Positions 28,382-37,242 of a stretch of DNA of 64,000 nucleotides are shown here, one piece after another (position 1 is the stretch's first letter; every line of letters begins with the position of its first letter). The stretch is from positions 57,093 through 121,092 of the forward strand of contig NZ_BDBU01000039.1 in NCBI RefSeq assembly GCF_001613145.1. Direction: 5' to 3'. The stretch is from Nocardia jejuensis NBRC 103114. Lineage in GTDB: Bacteria > Actinomycetota > Actinomycetes > Mycobacteriales > Mycobacteriaceae. The notes under the pieces were generated by a model that had not been told where the DNA came from, searched no databases, and saw only the letters and a program-made list of their open reading frames with translations. Made by a program: the position numbers and the translations under genes.

Positions 28382-28783
28382 TTACGCGTCGCTCGCGGGG
28401 GCGCTCATGATCGCCCGGACCTCGATGCGCTCGCCGACCGGTTTCCCGCCGGGGCCCGGAGCGGCCGAGGCCTGGGCGGCGATCTCGTAGGCCCGCTCCG
28501 GGGAGTCCACGTCGATGATCCAGTATCCGGCCAGGAATTCCTTGGTCTCCGGGAACGGCCCGTCCGTGACGACCGGTGCGGACCGGCCGTCCGAGAACAC
28601 GACGCGCGCCTCGTCCGGTCCGGCCAGCCCCTGTGCGTCGACGAGCTCACCGGCCCGTGCGAGTTCCGCGCCGAGCACGCGCTGGAAATCGATGTGCGCC
28701 CGGATCTCCTCCGGGGTCCACTCGGTGATCGCGGTATCGCAGTACGCGGCCGAGGAGTAGGTCTTGAGCAGCATGTATTTCAC
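28382..28783 (-). CDS. YCII/DGPF-domain protein, ECF42 partner
   Basis: A 133-residue YCII-related protein carrying the eponymous motif in VVTDGPFPETKEFLAGYW (about residues 70-87). Other family segments are MKYMLLKTYS at the start and IDVDSPERAYEIAA. It starts at GTG 28783 with AAGGAG six bases upstream. The sigma factor starts 34 bases downstream on the same strand, so the pair forms an operon. DGPF proteins are the usual target and partner of ECF42 sigma factors; their chemistry is not settled. Confidence 0.87.
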   Translation of the reverse strand: MKYMLLKTYSSAAYCDTAITEWTPEEIRAHIDFQRVLGAELARAGELVDAQGLAGPDEARVVFSDGRSAPVVTDGPFPETKEFLAGYWIIDVDSPERAYEIAAQASAAPGPGGKPVGERIEVRAIMSAPASDA

Positions 28784-28890
28784 GGTCGGCTCCTTGCGGG
28801 GTGGATGGTGCGGCAGCTGTAGGTCGGAGCCGAGGCTCGTGATTCGACCGACTCTCGCGCCGAATCGAGGTGAGGTCGATCACCGGCGGC

Positions 28891-30111
28891 CTACAGCGGC
28901 GTCGCGGTATCCGCCAGCGCGGCCGGATCGACCGGTTCGCCGCCCAGGATCAGTTCCTTGATCCGGTCCGTCACGTCCCACACGTTCACGTTCATCCCGG
29001 CCAGCACCCGATTGCCGGAGTCCAGCCAGAACGCCACGAACTCCCGCTTGCCGAGATCGCCGCGCACCACGACGTGTGCGTCCTGCGGATTCGCCACGTA
29101 TCCCGTGTACTCCATGCCGAGGTCGTACTGATCGGTGAAGAAGTAGGGCAGTCGGTCGTACACGGCGGATCTGCCGAGCATGGTGGCCGCGGCGACCTCG
29201 GGCTGATTGAGCGCGTTCGCCCAGTGCTCCACCCGAATTCGCCGCTCCAGCACCGGATGCTGCTGATCGGCGATGTCCCCGACCGCGACGATGTCGGGAT
29301 CGCTGGTGGCCAGGCTCTCGTCCACCAGCACGCCCTCGGAGGTGGCGAGCCCGGCATCCACCGCGATCTCGATATTGGGTCGTGCGCCGATCGCCACCAG
29401 GACCGCGTCGGCCTCGATGCGGGTGTCGTCGGCCAGGCGCACGCCGGTGGCGCGGCCGTCGGCGACGGTGATCTCCGCGACCTTCGTCTCGACTCGCAGA
29501 TCCACGCCGTGCTCGCGGTGCAGATCGGCGAACACCTGCCCCATCTCGGCGCCGAGCGCGGTCTGCAGCGGTGTGGGCAGCGACTCCAGGACGGTGACCT
29601 CCAGCCCGGCATTGCGGGCCGCGGCGGTCACCTCGAGACCGATCCATCCCGCCCCGATCACCACGAGTGTGCGTGCGGTGCGGAACATTTCGAGCAGCGC
29701 CTCGGTGTCCTGCGCCGTGCGCAGCGTGTACACGCCCGCGGCGTCGGCTCCGGGGATCGGGAGCTTGCGCGGGCGGGATCCGGTGGCCAGCGCCAGTTTG
29801 TCGTACGAGAGCGTCGTACCGTCCGGCAGCGCAATGGTTTTCGTCGCGCGGTCGATACCGGTGACGGTGGTGCCGAGCAGGACGTCGATGTGATGATCGC
29901 GATACCACTGCGCGGAGTCGACGGTGGCGTCCTCGGGCGTCTTCTTGCCCAGCAGCACCTCCTTGGACAGCGGCGGCCGCTCGTACGGCAGCCGCTCCTC
30001 CGCGCTGATCAGGTGCACCGTGCCGTCGAAATCATTGGCGCGCAATGCCTCGGCGAGCTTGGCTGCCGCGAGGCCGCCGCCCGCGATGACGAACCTGTTT
30101 GCCGTTGTCAT
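28891..30111 (-). CDS. FAD/NAD(P)H ferredoxin reductase-like oxidoreductase
   Basis: A 406-residue pyridine-nucleotide-disulfide-type flavoprotein. The FAD loop is FVIAGGGLAAAKLAEAL (residues 6-22), the NAD(P) loop is LVVIGAGWIGLEVTAAA (about 148), and the second FAD site is DPDIVAVGDIAD (about 268). The C-terminal part is the reductase-C domain of ferredoxin/rubredoxin reductases that feed P450 or dioxygenase systems. ATG 30111 was chosen over an upstream in-frame ATG because AAGGAG precedes it correctly. No ferredoxin or oxygenase gene is adjacent, so the partner is unknown. Confidence 0.87.
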   Translation of the reverse strand: MTTANRFVIAGGGLAAAKLAEALRANDFDGTVHLISAEERLPYERPPLSKEVLLGKKTPEDATVDSAQWYRDHHIDVLLGTTVTGIDRATKTIALPDGTTLSYDKLALATGSRPRKLPIPGADAAGVYTLRTAQDTEALLEMFRTARTLVVIGAGWIGLEVTAAARNAGLEVTVLESLPTPLQTALGAEMGQVFADLHREHGVDLRVETKVAEITVADGRATGVRLADDTRIEADAVLVAIGARPNIEIAVDAGLATSEGVLVDESLATSDPDIVAVGDIADQQHPVLERRIRVEHWANALNQPEVAAATMLGRSAVYDRLPYFFTDQYDLGMEYTGYVANPQDAHVVVRGDLGKREFVAFWLDSGNRVLAGMNVNVWDVTDRIKELILGGEPVDPAALADTATPL

Positions 30112-30305
30112 GTCGCAGTGCTCCTTCGTGTACATCTCTGCGCCACGACGGGCGCAGCACTGACGTTGAGGACTGTGAAGGCCGAATACCCGACACTAAC
30201 GTGATGCCGGAACCCGGGAGCGGAAATATCCGCGAGAATCCCGGTTGTTGCGCATGGAGTACGGCCGCACGCCCGGCCCGCGATGCTTTGCGAAAGGAAC
30301 ACGCT

Positions 30306-30950
30306 GTGAGTGACACCAAGAAGGACCGGGTCGATTTCTGGTTCGATCCGTTGTGCCCGTGGTGCTGGATCACTTCCCGCTGGATTCTCGAGGTCGAGCA
30401 GGTCCGCGATATCGAGGTGAACTTCCACGTCATGAGCCTGTCGGTGCTGAACGAGGGCCGCGACGGGCTGCCCGAGCAGTACAAGGAGCTGCTCGCGTCC
30501 GGCTGGGGTCCGGTGCGGGTCGCTATCGCCGCGGCGCAGAAGAACGGTGACGAGGTGCTGCCCGCGCTGTACACCGCGATGGGCACCCGGCTGCACGATC
30601 GCCGTGCCGAGTACGAGACGGACGGTCCGCGCGAGGACCTGCTGAACCGGGTGATCGCCGAATCGCTGGCCGAGGTCGGACTGCCGGCCGAGCTGGCCGA
30701 GGCCGCCTCGAGCACCGAGTACGACGAGGCGCTGCGGGTATCGCATCACGCCGGCATGGACAAGGTCGGCCAGGACGTCGGCACCCCGACCATCCACATC
30801 AACGGCGTCGCGTTCTTCGGTCCCGTGCTCTCGCGCATTCCGCGCGGTGAGGTCGCGGGCACGGTGTGGGACGGCGCGGTCGCGCTGGCGTCCTACCCGC
30901 ACTTCTTCGAGCTCAAGCGCAGCCGCGACGAGGATCCGGTCTTCGACTGA
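30306..30950 (+). CDS. mycothiol-dependent nitroreductase / mycoredoxin-like DsbA-fold protein
   Basis: A 214-residue DsbA-fold thioredoxin-like protein with the CPWC active site in FDPLCPWCWITSRW (about residues 14-27) and the cis-Pro loop in GTPTIHINGVAFFGP. It is a close relative of M. tuberculosis Rv2466c (Mrx2), a mycothiol-dependent oxidoreductase that also reduces nitro prodrugs and is induced by oxidative stress. No signal peptide, so cytosolic. GTG 30306 follows AAAGGAA at suitable distance; the longer frame is antisense to the divergent flavoprotein leader. It is convergent with the first M48 gene, with only 24 bases between. Confidence 0.88.
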   Translation: MSDTKKDRVDFWFDPLCPWCWITSRWILEVEQVRDIEVNFHVMSLSVLNEGRDGLPEQYKELLASGWGPVRVAIAAAQKNGDEVLPALYTAMGTRLHDRRAEYETDGPREDLLNRVIAESLAEVGLPAELAEAASSTEYDEALRVSHHAGMDKVGQDVGTPTIHINGVAFFGPVLSRIPRGEVAGTVWDGAVALASYPHFFELKRSRDEDPVFD

Positions 30951-30974
30951 GATCGGATCCTCGCCGGGATCGCC

Positions 30975-32084
30975 TCAGCCGAACTGGTTGTAGCCCTGTC
31001 CGCCGTGTCCGCCACCCTGTGGCGGGTACGGCGGGTACGCGCCGTACTGGACCATCGAGCCCTGCGGCGGATGCGCGGTCGGGCTGGGGCGCAGGAACAG
31101 TCGCCCGTGCTTGCTGCGATCACGCAGCGCCCACATGCGCCACGTCAGCACCGGATGGCTGGAGAGCGCGTTGACCAGCCACACGAAGAAACCGGTCTCG
31201 AGCGCGGCTCGATCGGCCATCTCGTCGAAGCCGACCAGGTTGTTGAGGTACTTGCCCGCCGCCAGGGTCTGCATGGCCGCCGGTGCGCCGAGTGGCCGAT
31301 TGCAGTAGCCGTGATTGTCGGCCGTGAACTCCTGCGAGCGGATCAGCGAGTTGCCGATGATCGGCAGGAACGGTCCCAGGAACATGCCCAGCTGCCGCCA
31401 GTAGGAGACGTGGCCCGCGGCGATGTGCCCGACCTCGTGGCCGATGATGAACGCCAGGGCGTCGGGATTGCGTGCGGCGCCGCCGATTTCGAACAGATCG
31501 CTGTACACCGCGACATAGCGGCGGAAGCCGTGTCCGGAGGCGAAGGCGTTGATCTGCCCGTTCCCCAGCACCACATAGGCGTCCGGCACGGTCTTCATCC
31601 CGAAGCGGGCGGCGGCCTCCTGCACCATGCGATAGCCCTCGGGGAACTGCGTCGGTGACATCTTCACGCCGTTGACGCGCTGGGTCGCGAACGTCATGCC
31701 TCGGCCGATCCAGACCAGCAGCGGTGCGAAGGCGAAAAGCAGTACGTACTGATCGATGTTGCCGGTGATCAGCAGGAGCACCGCGAACGCGTAGGCGATC
31801 ACGGTCAGCACGACCACGAGCACCAGCAGCCCGATCTCCCAGCTGTGCCGGGCGGGCATGCCGAACGGGGACAGCCCGCGGCCGTTCTGGTGCGGCGGCA
31901 CCCGCGGTGGTGAATACGGTTGTTGCGGAGCCCATCCCGGTGGTCCGGCCTGCGGGTTCCAGCCGGTCATCCCCGTGACCGGATTCCAGGCCGGATGGCT
32001 CCCGGTGGGCGGTTGCCCCGGAAAGCTCTCGGCGTGCGTGCCCCCGTAGGCGTTCGGCGGTGGTGACTGATCGTCGGACGTCAT
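30975..32084 (-). CDS. M48-family membrane metallopeptidase (copy 1)
   Basis: A 369-residue protein. The first ~95 residues are Pro/Gly-rich and disordered, then come two or three membrane helices (IGLLVLVVVLTVIAYAFAVL and following) and an M48 peptidase domain with the zinc motif HEVGH in FIIGHEVGHIAAGHVSYW (about residue 216). The C-terminal tail is again Pro/Gly/Tyr-rich. It resembles HtpX-like envelope quality-control proteases. Start ATG 32084; an in-frame GTG three codons earlier is possible. A paralogue with the same core lies immediately upstream. Confidence 0.85.
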   Translation of the reverse strand: MTSDDQSPPPNAYGGTHAESFPGQPPTGSHPAWNPVTGMTGWNPQAGPPGWAPQQPYSPPRVPPHQNGRGLSPFGMPARHSWEIGLLVLVVVLTVIAYAFAVLLLITGNIDQYVLLFAFAPLLVWIGRGMTFATQRVNGVKMSPTQFPEGYRMVQEAAARFGMKTVPDAYVVLGNGQINAFASGHGFRRYVAVYSDLFEIGGAARNPDALAFIIGHEVGHIAAGHVSYWRQLGMFLGPFLPIIGNSLIRSQEFTADNHGYCNRPLGAPAAMQTLAAGKYLNNLVGFDEMADRAALETGFFVWLVNALSSHPVLTWRMWALRDRSKHGRLFLRPSPTAHPPQGSMVQYGAYPPYPPQGGGHGGQGYNQFG

Positions 32085-32177
32085 GGAAAGCACTCTATTC
32101 AGTTCTGATGACAGTCAGCTGTGATCAGAGCTGTGAACCGCCCGGGGCGCCCGCGGCGGGCGGTTCATCGGGCTGAC

Positions 32178-33404
32178 TCACCGGGCGGGCATCGGACTCC
32201 GTGCCGGATGCGGTTGCCGCGGTGCGGGTCGCAGGAAGAGTTTGCCGTGGCGGCTGCGGTCGCGCAGCGCCCACATGCGCCAGGTCTGCACCGGATGGCT
32301 GGCCTGAGCGTTGGTGAGCCATACGAAGAATCCGGTCTCGGTCGCGGCGCGATCGGCCATCTCGTCGTATCCGACCAGCGCGTTGAGGTACTTGCCCGCC
32401 GCCAGGGTGGACATCGCCCCGGCGGTTCCGGTGTGGCTGTAGGCGTAGCCGTGATTGTCGGCGGTGTACTCCTGCGCCCGGCTCAGGCCCGGACCCAGGA
32501 TCGGGATGTAGTTCATCAGGATCGAGCCGAACTGCCGCCAGTACGAGGCGTGACCCGCCGCGATGTGCCCGACCTCATGGCCGAGGATGAACGCCAGCGC
32601 CTCGGGATCGCGTGCGGCGCCGCCGATTTCGAACAGATCGCTGTAGACGACCACGAACCGGCGGAAGCCGTGCCCCGCGGCGAAGGCGTTGATCTGCCCG
32701 TTGCCCAGCTGCACGTAGGCGTCGGGAGCCTTCTTCATGCCGAAGCGGGCGGCGGCCTCCTGCACCATGCGATGGCCCTCCGGGAATTGGGTCGGGGACA
32801 TCTTGACCCCGTAGACCCGAGCCGAGGCCAAGGTCGAACCACGGAAGAACCACACCAGGACCGGGGCCAGCGCCAGCACCGAGAGGTACACGTTGTCGGT
32901 GCCGCGCACCAGCTCGAACACGGCGTACGGGTACACCAGCACGGTGCACACGATCACGATCACCAGCAGGGGGATCTCCCAGCTGTGCCGGGCGGGCAGA
33001 CCGTAGGGCGACAGGCCGCGGGAGGGCTGGGCGGGGGGACTCTGCGGTGGCTGCGGGCGGTGCGGGGGGAAGCCCCAGCCGGGCGGGCCGTCGGCGGGGT
33101 TCCATCCGGTGGGGCCGACGATCTGGACGGTGTGCGCTGCGGGGGCTCGGTCGGCTGTTGGCGCGGGGACGGCGCTGGTCTGCATCACGGGAACCAGGCT
33201 GGTCTGTGTCGCGAGAACCGGAGCGGTCTGCATCGCGGGAACCGGGCCGGTCGGTGTGGGGACTGGGCAGGCTGTTGTCGCGGGGACCGCACTGGTCGGT
33301 GGTGTGTGGACCGGGCCGGTCGGTGAGGCGTGGACCGGGCTTGTCTGTGAGACGTGGACCGGGGTCGTCGCGGGGGACTGCGTGTCGAGTTCTTCTGGCG
33401 GCAT
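32178..33404 (-). CDS. M48-family membrane metallopeptidase (copy 2)
   Basis: A 408-residue paralogue of the neighbouring protease, with the same core: membrane helices after SWEIPLLVIVIVCTVLVYPY, MVQEAAARFGMKKAPDAYV, and the zinc site in FILGHEVGHIAAGHASYW. The N-terminal ~130 residues differ: they are low-complexity Thr/Pro/Val/Ser repeats of roughly 12-16 residues (TGPVHTPPTSAVP and variants) encoded by 33180-33380. ATG 33404 with an upstream GAAGG is taken as the start; a longer frame to 33500 lacks support. It is first in a two-gene tandem that arose by duplication. Confidence 0.83.
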   Translation of the reverse strand: MPPEELDTQSPATTPVHVSQTSPVHASPTGPVHTPPTSAVPATTACPVPTPTGPVPAMQTAPVLATQTSLVPVMQTSAVPAPTADRAPAAHTVQIVGPTGWNPADGPPGWGFPPHRPQPPQSPPAQPSRGLSPYGLPARHSWEIPLLVIVIVCTVLVYPYAVFELVRGTDNVYLSVLALAPVLVWFFRGSTLASARVYGVKMSPTQFPEGHRMVQEAAARFGMKKAPDAYVQLGNGQINAFAAGHGFRRFVVVYSDLFEIGGAARDPEALAFILGHEVGHIAAGHASYWRQFGSILMNYIPILGPGLSRAQEYTADNHGYAYSHTGTAGAMSTLAAGKYLNALVGYDEMADRAATETGFFVWLTNAQASHPVQTWRMWALRDRSRHGKLFLRPAPRQPHPARSPMPAR

Positions 33405-33588
33405 GGCGCACCTTCGATCGTTTCCGGGGCGAGGGGTGTGCGCTCGTGGTCGCGGGTATGCGGTGGGAGGGGTCGCATGTGATGCGCGGTACGGGTGCAC
33501 CCTGTTATTCGTGTTCGGAATCGGATCGCGTTAATGCCGCGACATCCCCCGGTGCGTCGCGGCGCGGCGGCCTGACAGAATCTCCGGC

Positions 33589-34059
<471 letters not shown>

Positions 34060-34062
34060 CCT

Positions 34063-34875
34063 GTGCCGGAAGGCCATACGCTGCACCGCCTGGCGAAGCT
34101 GCATCACTCGCGCTTCGCCGGGGGTCAGGTGCGCGTCTCCAGCCCGCAGGGCCGATTCGCCGACGGCGCGGCCCGCCTGGACGGTTCGGTGCTCACCCGT
34201 GCCGAGGCGTGGGGCAAACACCTGCTGCACCACTATGATTCGGGCCTGATCGTGCACGTCCACCTGGGTCTGTACGGCGCCTTCACCGAATCCCCGTTCC
34301 CCCTGGGTGAACCGGTCGGCCAGGTCCGCATGCGCCTGATCGGCGGCGGTCGAACCGGAGAATTGTTCGGTACCGATCTGCGTGGCCCGACGGCCTGCGA
34401 AATCCTGCTCGAACCCGAAGTCGACGCCCTGACCGACCGCCTCGGTCCCGACCCGCTGCGCCGTGACGCCGACCCCGATCGCGCCTGGCATCGCATCAGC
34501 CGCTCCGCGCGCCCGATCGGCGCCCTCCTGATGGACCAGAAGGTCCTGGCCGGAGTCGGCAACGTCTACCGCGCGGAAGTGCTGTTCCGGCACGGCATCT
34601 CACCGTACCGCCCCGGGAAATCCCTGACCCGCGACGAATGGGACGCCCTCTGGGTGGACATCGTCGCCCTCATGAAGGTCGGCGTCCGGCGCGGTCGCAT
34701 GCACGTGGTCCGCCCCGAACACGACCACGGCGCCCCGTCCTACGCCGCCGACCGCCCCCGGACCTACGTCTATCGCCGGGCCGGAGACCCCTGCCGCCTC
34801 TGCGGCAGCACCGTCCTGCACTCGGTCATGGAGGGCCGAAACCTCTTCTGGTGCCCCACCTGCCAGCCGAGTTGA
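34063..34875 (+). CDS. nei: Fpg/Nei-family DNA glycosylase (endonuclease VIII type)
   Basis: A 270-residue base-excision repair glycosylase/AP lyase. The N-terminus gives Pro2-Glu3 (PEGHTLHRLA), the nucleophile pair of the family. The helix-two-turn-helix region is ALLMDQKVLAGVGNVYRAEV, and the C-terminal zinc finger is CRLCGS...WCPTC. The PEGH start and spacing point to the Nei1 branch (Rv2464c) rather than MutM/Fpg (PELPEV). It removes oxidised pyrimidines. The GTG start lies three bases beyond the rpiB stop, so the two are co-translated. Confidence 0.92.
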   Translation: MPEGHTLHRLAKLHHSRFAGGQVRVSSPQGRFADGAARLDGSVLTRAEAWGKHLLHHYDSGLIVHVHLGLYGAFTESPFPLGEPVGQVRMRLIGGGRTGELFGTDLRGPTACEILLEPEVDALTDRLGPDPLRRDADPDRAWHRISRSARPIGALLMDQKVLAGVGNVYRAEVLFRHGISPYRPGKSLTRDEWDALWVDIVALMKVGVRRGRMHVVRPEHDHGAPSYAADRPRTYVYRRAGDPCRLCGSTVLHSVMEGRNLFWCPTCQPS

Positions 34876-35280
34876 GTTCCGGCCCGCCCTGTTCACGCAC
34901 CACGGCTCGACGCGGGCGGGAAAACGCCGAGATCGGTGGGGGGTGCGCGCATACCCGGACGCCGCTCCTCGCGCAGGCACTGTGGCTTGCCTGCCGATCA
35001 TGTTGCGGTCCAGTCGTTTCCGCCATCTGCCGACTCCCGTTTCGGGGTGGGTCGATTCGCGGTCCGGTAGAGATTTACTCTGCGGGTTTTTTTCGATGGA
35101 CCTCCGGGGACATGACTGTTTAGCTCTTGGTCACACGTCCAGGTGATCGCCGGGGCGGACCGTCTCCGATGCTCGAACCGCGTTGTTCCGCAACAAGAGT
35201 CGAGCAGCGGCACAGCGGCGGAGTGACGGCCGGGAGCCTGCCTCATCCGCCGGTGAGAATCACACGAGAGCGGCAACTGC
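34876..35280. other. intergenic region with candidate intrinsic terminator
   Basis: A 405-base stretch without a credible gene. It holds one T-tract terminator-like hairpin (35064-35093) and AT-richer DNA after it, which may be the promoter of the secreted-protein gene. In M. tuberculosis a lipase gene (lipP) sits near this place; no trace of it is visible here. Confidence 0.5.
35064..35093 (+). terminator. intrinsic-type terminator with seven-T tract
   Basis: Stem CCGGTAGAG / CTCTGCGGG (one mismatch, one G-T pair), loop ATTTA, followed directly by TTTTTTT. It is 190 bases downstream of nei. The T-tract makes it the most E. coli-like terminator in the window. Confidence 0.6.
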
Positions 35281-35787
35281 ATGCGAAACACTCTTCTGAT
35301 CACCGCGTTCATCGGTATCGCACTCACGGTCGGGGCGGGAGCGGCCACCGCCGAACCGCTCACCGTGGAGACCCCGGCCGACACCGTCGACGCTCCGGCC
35401 CTGCCGCCGGGCGAGTCCTGCGCCCAGGGCTTCCTCAGCGGCTCGGCCAGATCCGGTGCCACCGGTTCGGTCACCGGTTCGGCATTCGGATACCTCGGCG
35501 GTTCCTCCGCCGGACCGCAGGCCGGATCCGCCGCCGGCCTGTCCAATGGGATCTTCAGCGCTCTGGCCAGCGGGTCCGGCGGCGGTCTCGCCACCTGTGC
35601 CCTGAACGAGTTGGCCAACGCCGCACCCGACACCCTCACCGGCTCGACCAGCGGTCCGGGAAAGGGATACCTGACAGGCTCCGCCAGCGGATTCAACTCC
35701 GGTTCGAAGGGCGGGCTGCCGAGCGGGCTCGGGATGAGCGTGCTGTCGGGTCTGTTCGGTGCGGCGACCAGCGGATCGGGTAGGTAG
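35281..35787 (+). CDS. secreted Gly/Ser-rich protein of unknown function
   Basis: A 168-residue protein with a Sec signal peptide (MRNTLLITAFIGIALTVGAG, likely cleaved after ATA-EP near residue 24-25). The mature part is rich in Gly, Ser and Ala with repeated short units such as TGSVTGSAFGYL, SGSGGG and TGSASGFNSGS, and has just two Cys that could pair. No enzyme motif is visible. Such proteins occur in Nocardia envelopes but I do not recognise a named family. The ATG follows a GAGAGCGG stretch. Confidence 0.7.
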   Translation: MRNTLLITAFIGIALTVGAGAATAEPLTVETPADTVDAPALPPGESCAQGFLSGSARSGATGSVTGSAFGYLGGSSAGPQAGSAAGLSNGIFSALASGSGGGLATCALNELANAAPDTLTGSTSGPGKGYLTGSASGFNSGSKGGLPSGLGMSVLSGLFGAATSGSGR

Positions 35788-35897
35788 TCGGACTCGGCAT
35801 CGATCCGCGAGCCGGGGCCGAGTCGCCTCGACTCCGGATCGACGCCGGGCGTTCGATCGTGGCCGGCTGCCCGAAAACTCTTCCGGTGCGCGAGTTC

Positions 35898-37184
35898 TCA
35901 GCCGAGACGAACCTCGGTCCGCGGGCGGGTGCGGTGGCGGATGAGGTGGGTCAGGCCGGTGATCAGCAGGGCTATGGCCGCGAGGATGTAGATGTCGCCG
36001 GGGATGTGCTGCCACCAGTGCCAGGCGAGTTCTCGGTGTTTGCCGTTGGGGACCAGGCCGGGCCCGATGAGGAAGAGTGCGGCGAAGGTGGCTATGGCCG
36101 CATAGGGGGCGGCGCCGGAGTGGGAGCTTTTCCAGGCGGCCGCGGTGACCAGGGCGGGGGCCGCCCAGACCCAGTGGTGGGTCCAGGAGACGGGCGAAAC
36201 CAGCAGCAGGACCGCGGCGTTCACGAGCAGGGCCACCACGGGGAACGCGCTGGCCGGAGGGATGGCGGAGTCGGGGCGCGGGGTCTGCGCGGCGCTGACG
36301 AGGTGGTGCATCAGGGCCGCGCCCACGGCGACGACGGCCACGCTCAGAACGAGCCAGATCGCGGTCGCGGCCGAATGCGGCAGGCCCAGGCGGAAGATCA
36401 TGCCCTTGATGGACTGGTTGCCGACGTAGTCGGGGGAACCGATGCGACTGGTGTCGGTGACCGCGTGCAACCAGTATTGTCGAGATTCGGTGGGGAACAA
36501 CAGGAATCCGGACAGCACCACGCCCGCCGAGGTCGCCGCCGCGATGCCCGCCGCCTTCCAGTCCTTGCGGATCAGGAAGAACAGCACGAAGGCCGCCGGG
36601 GTCAGTTTCACCACCGCGGCCGCGCCGATCAGCAGGCCGCGGGGCCAGCGGGGCTTCTCGGTGAGACAGTCCAGGGCGACGGCCGCCATCAGCACTAGGT
36701 TGATCTGCCCGAACCACATGGTGATGCGCACGGGTTCGATCGCCAGCAGCAGCGCCAGCGCGGTGGCGGTGAACGTGGCCTTGCGGCTCGGATCCAGGTC
36801 CGGGCGGACCCGGGACAGGACGAGCCAAATGGTCAACCCGAGGCAGCCCAGCGAACTTGCCGTTACCAGGAATTCGGCCAGCCACAGCGGCACGACCGCC
36901 AGCGGAATCATCAGCAGCGCCGCGAACGGCGGATAGGTGAACGGCAGATCGGTGTGCCCGCGCACCGGCAGGGTCGGGCCGTACAGTTCGCCGCCGTGCA
37001 GCCACGCCTGGGTGACCACGCGGTACACCTGTAGGTCCAGGAACCCGTTCAGCTGCGAGAAGAGCAGAGTCAGGGCCACCGCGAGCAGGATTCCGACGGC
37101 GATCGGAATGCGGGGAAGCCTGGTCGGGCCATCGGTTTTCGTTCTGCGCGGCAAACTGCGCTGCCCCGTCCGCATCGTGATCAT
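35898..37184 (-). CDS. GT87-family polyprenyl-phosphate-sugar mannosyltransferase
   Basis: A 428-residue integral membrane GT-C glycosyltransferase of family GT87 (DUF2029, PimE-like). The first periplasmic loop carries the expected acidic residue in GFLDLQVYR, followed by TYPPFAALLMIP; many helices follow, and a Trp/His-rich VSWTHHWVWAAP lies near residue 330. Such enzymes use polyprenyl-phosphomannose to extend phosphatidylinositol mannosides or related lipoglycans on the outer face of the membrane. ATG 37184 is listed; a second in-frame ATG three codons later is possible. A PAP2 membrane enzyme lies directly upstream on the same strand. Confidence 0.83.
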   Translation of the reverse strand: MITMRTGQRSLPRRTKTDGPTRLPRIPIAVGILLAVALTLLFSQLNGFLDLQVYRVVTQAWLHGGELYGPTLPVRGHTDLPFTYPPFAALLMIPLAVVPLWLAEFLVTASSLGCLGLTIWLVLSRVRPDLDPSRKATFTATALALLLAIEPVRITMWFGQINLVLMAAVALDCLTEKPRWPRGLLIGAAAVVKLTPAAFVLFFLIRKDWKAAGIAAATSAGVVLSGFLLFPTESRQYWLHAVTDTSRIGSPDYVGNQSIKGMIFRLGLPHSAATAIWLVLSVAVVAVGAALMHHLVSAAQTPRPDSAIPPASAFPVVALLVNAAVLLLVSPVSWTHHWVWAAPALVTAAAWKSSHSGAAPYAAIATFAALFLIGPGLVPNGKHRELAWHWWQHIPGDIYILAAIALLITGLTHLIRHRTRPRTEVRLG

Positions 37185-37242
37185 CAGGGCAGACACTAAC
37201 CTCTCGGAATTCACATGGCTTGTTCGGATTGCGTTGTGAGAG

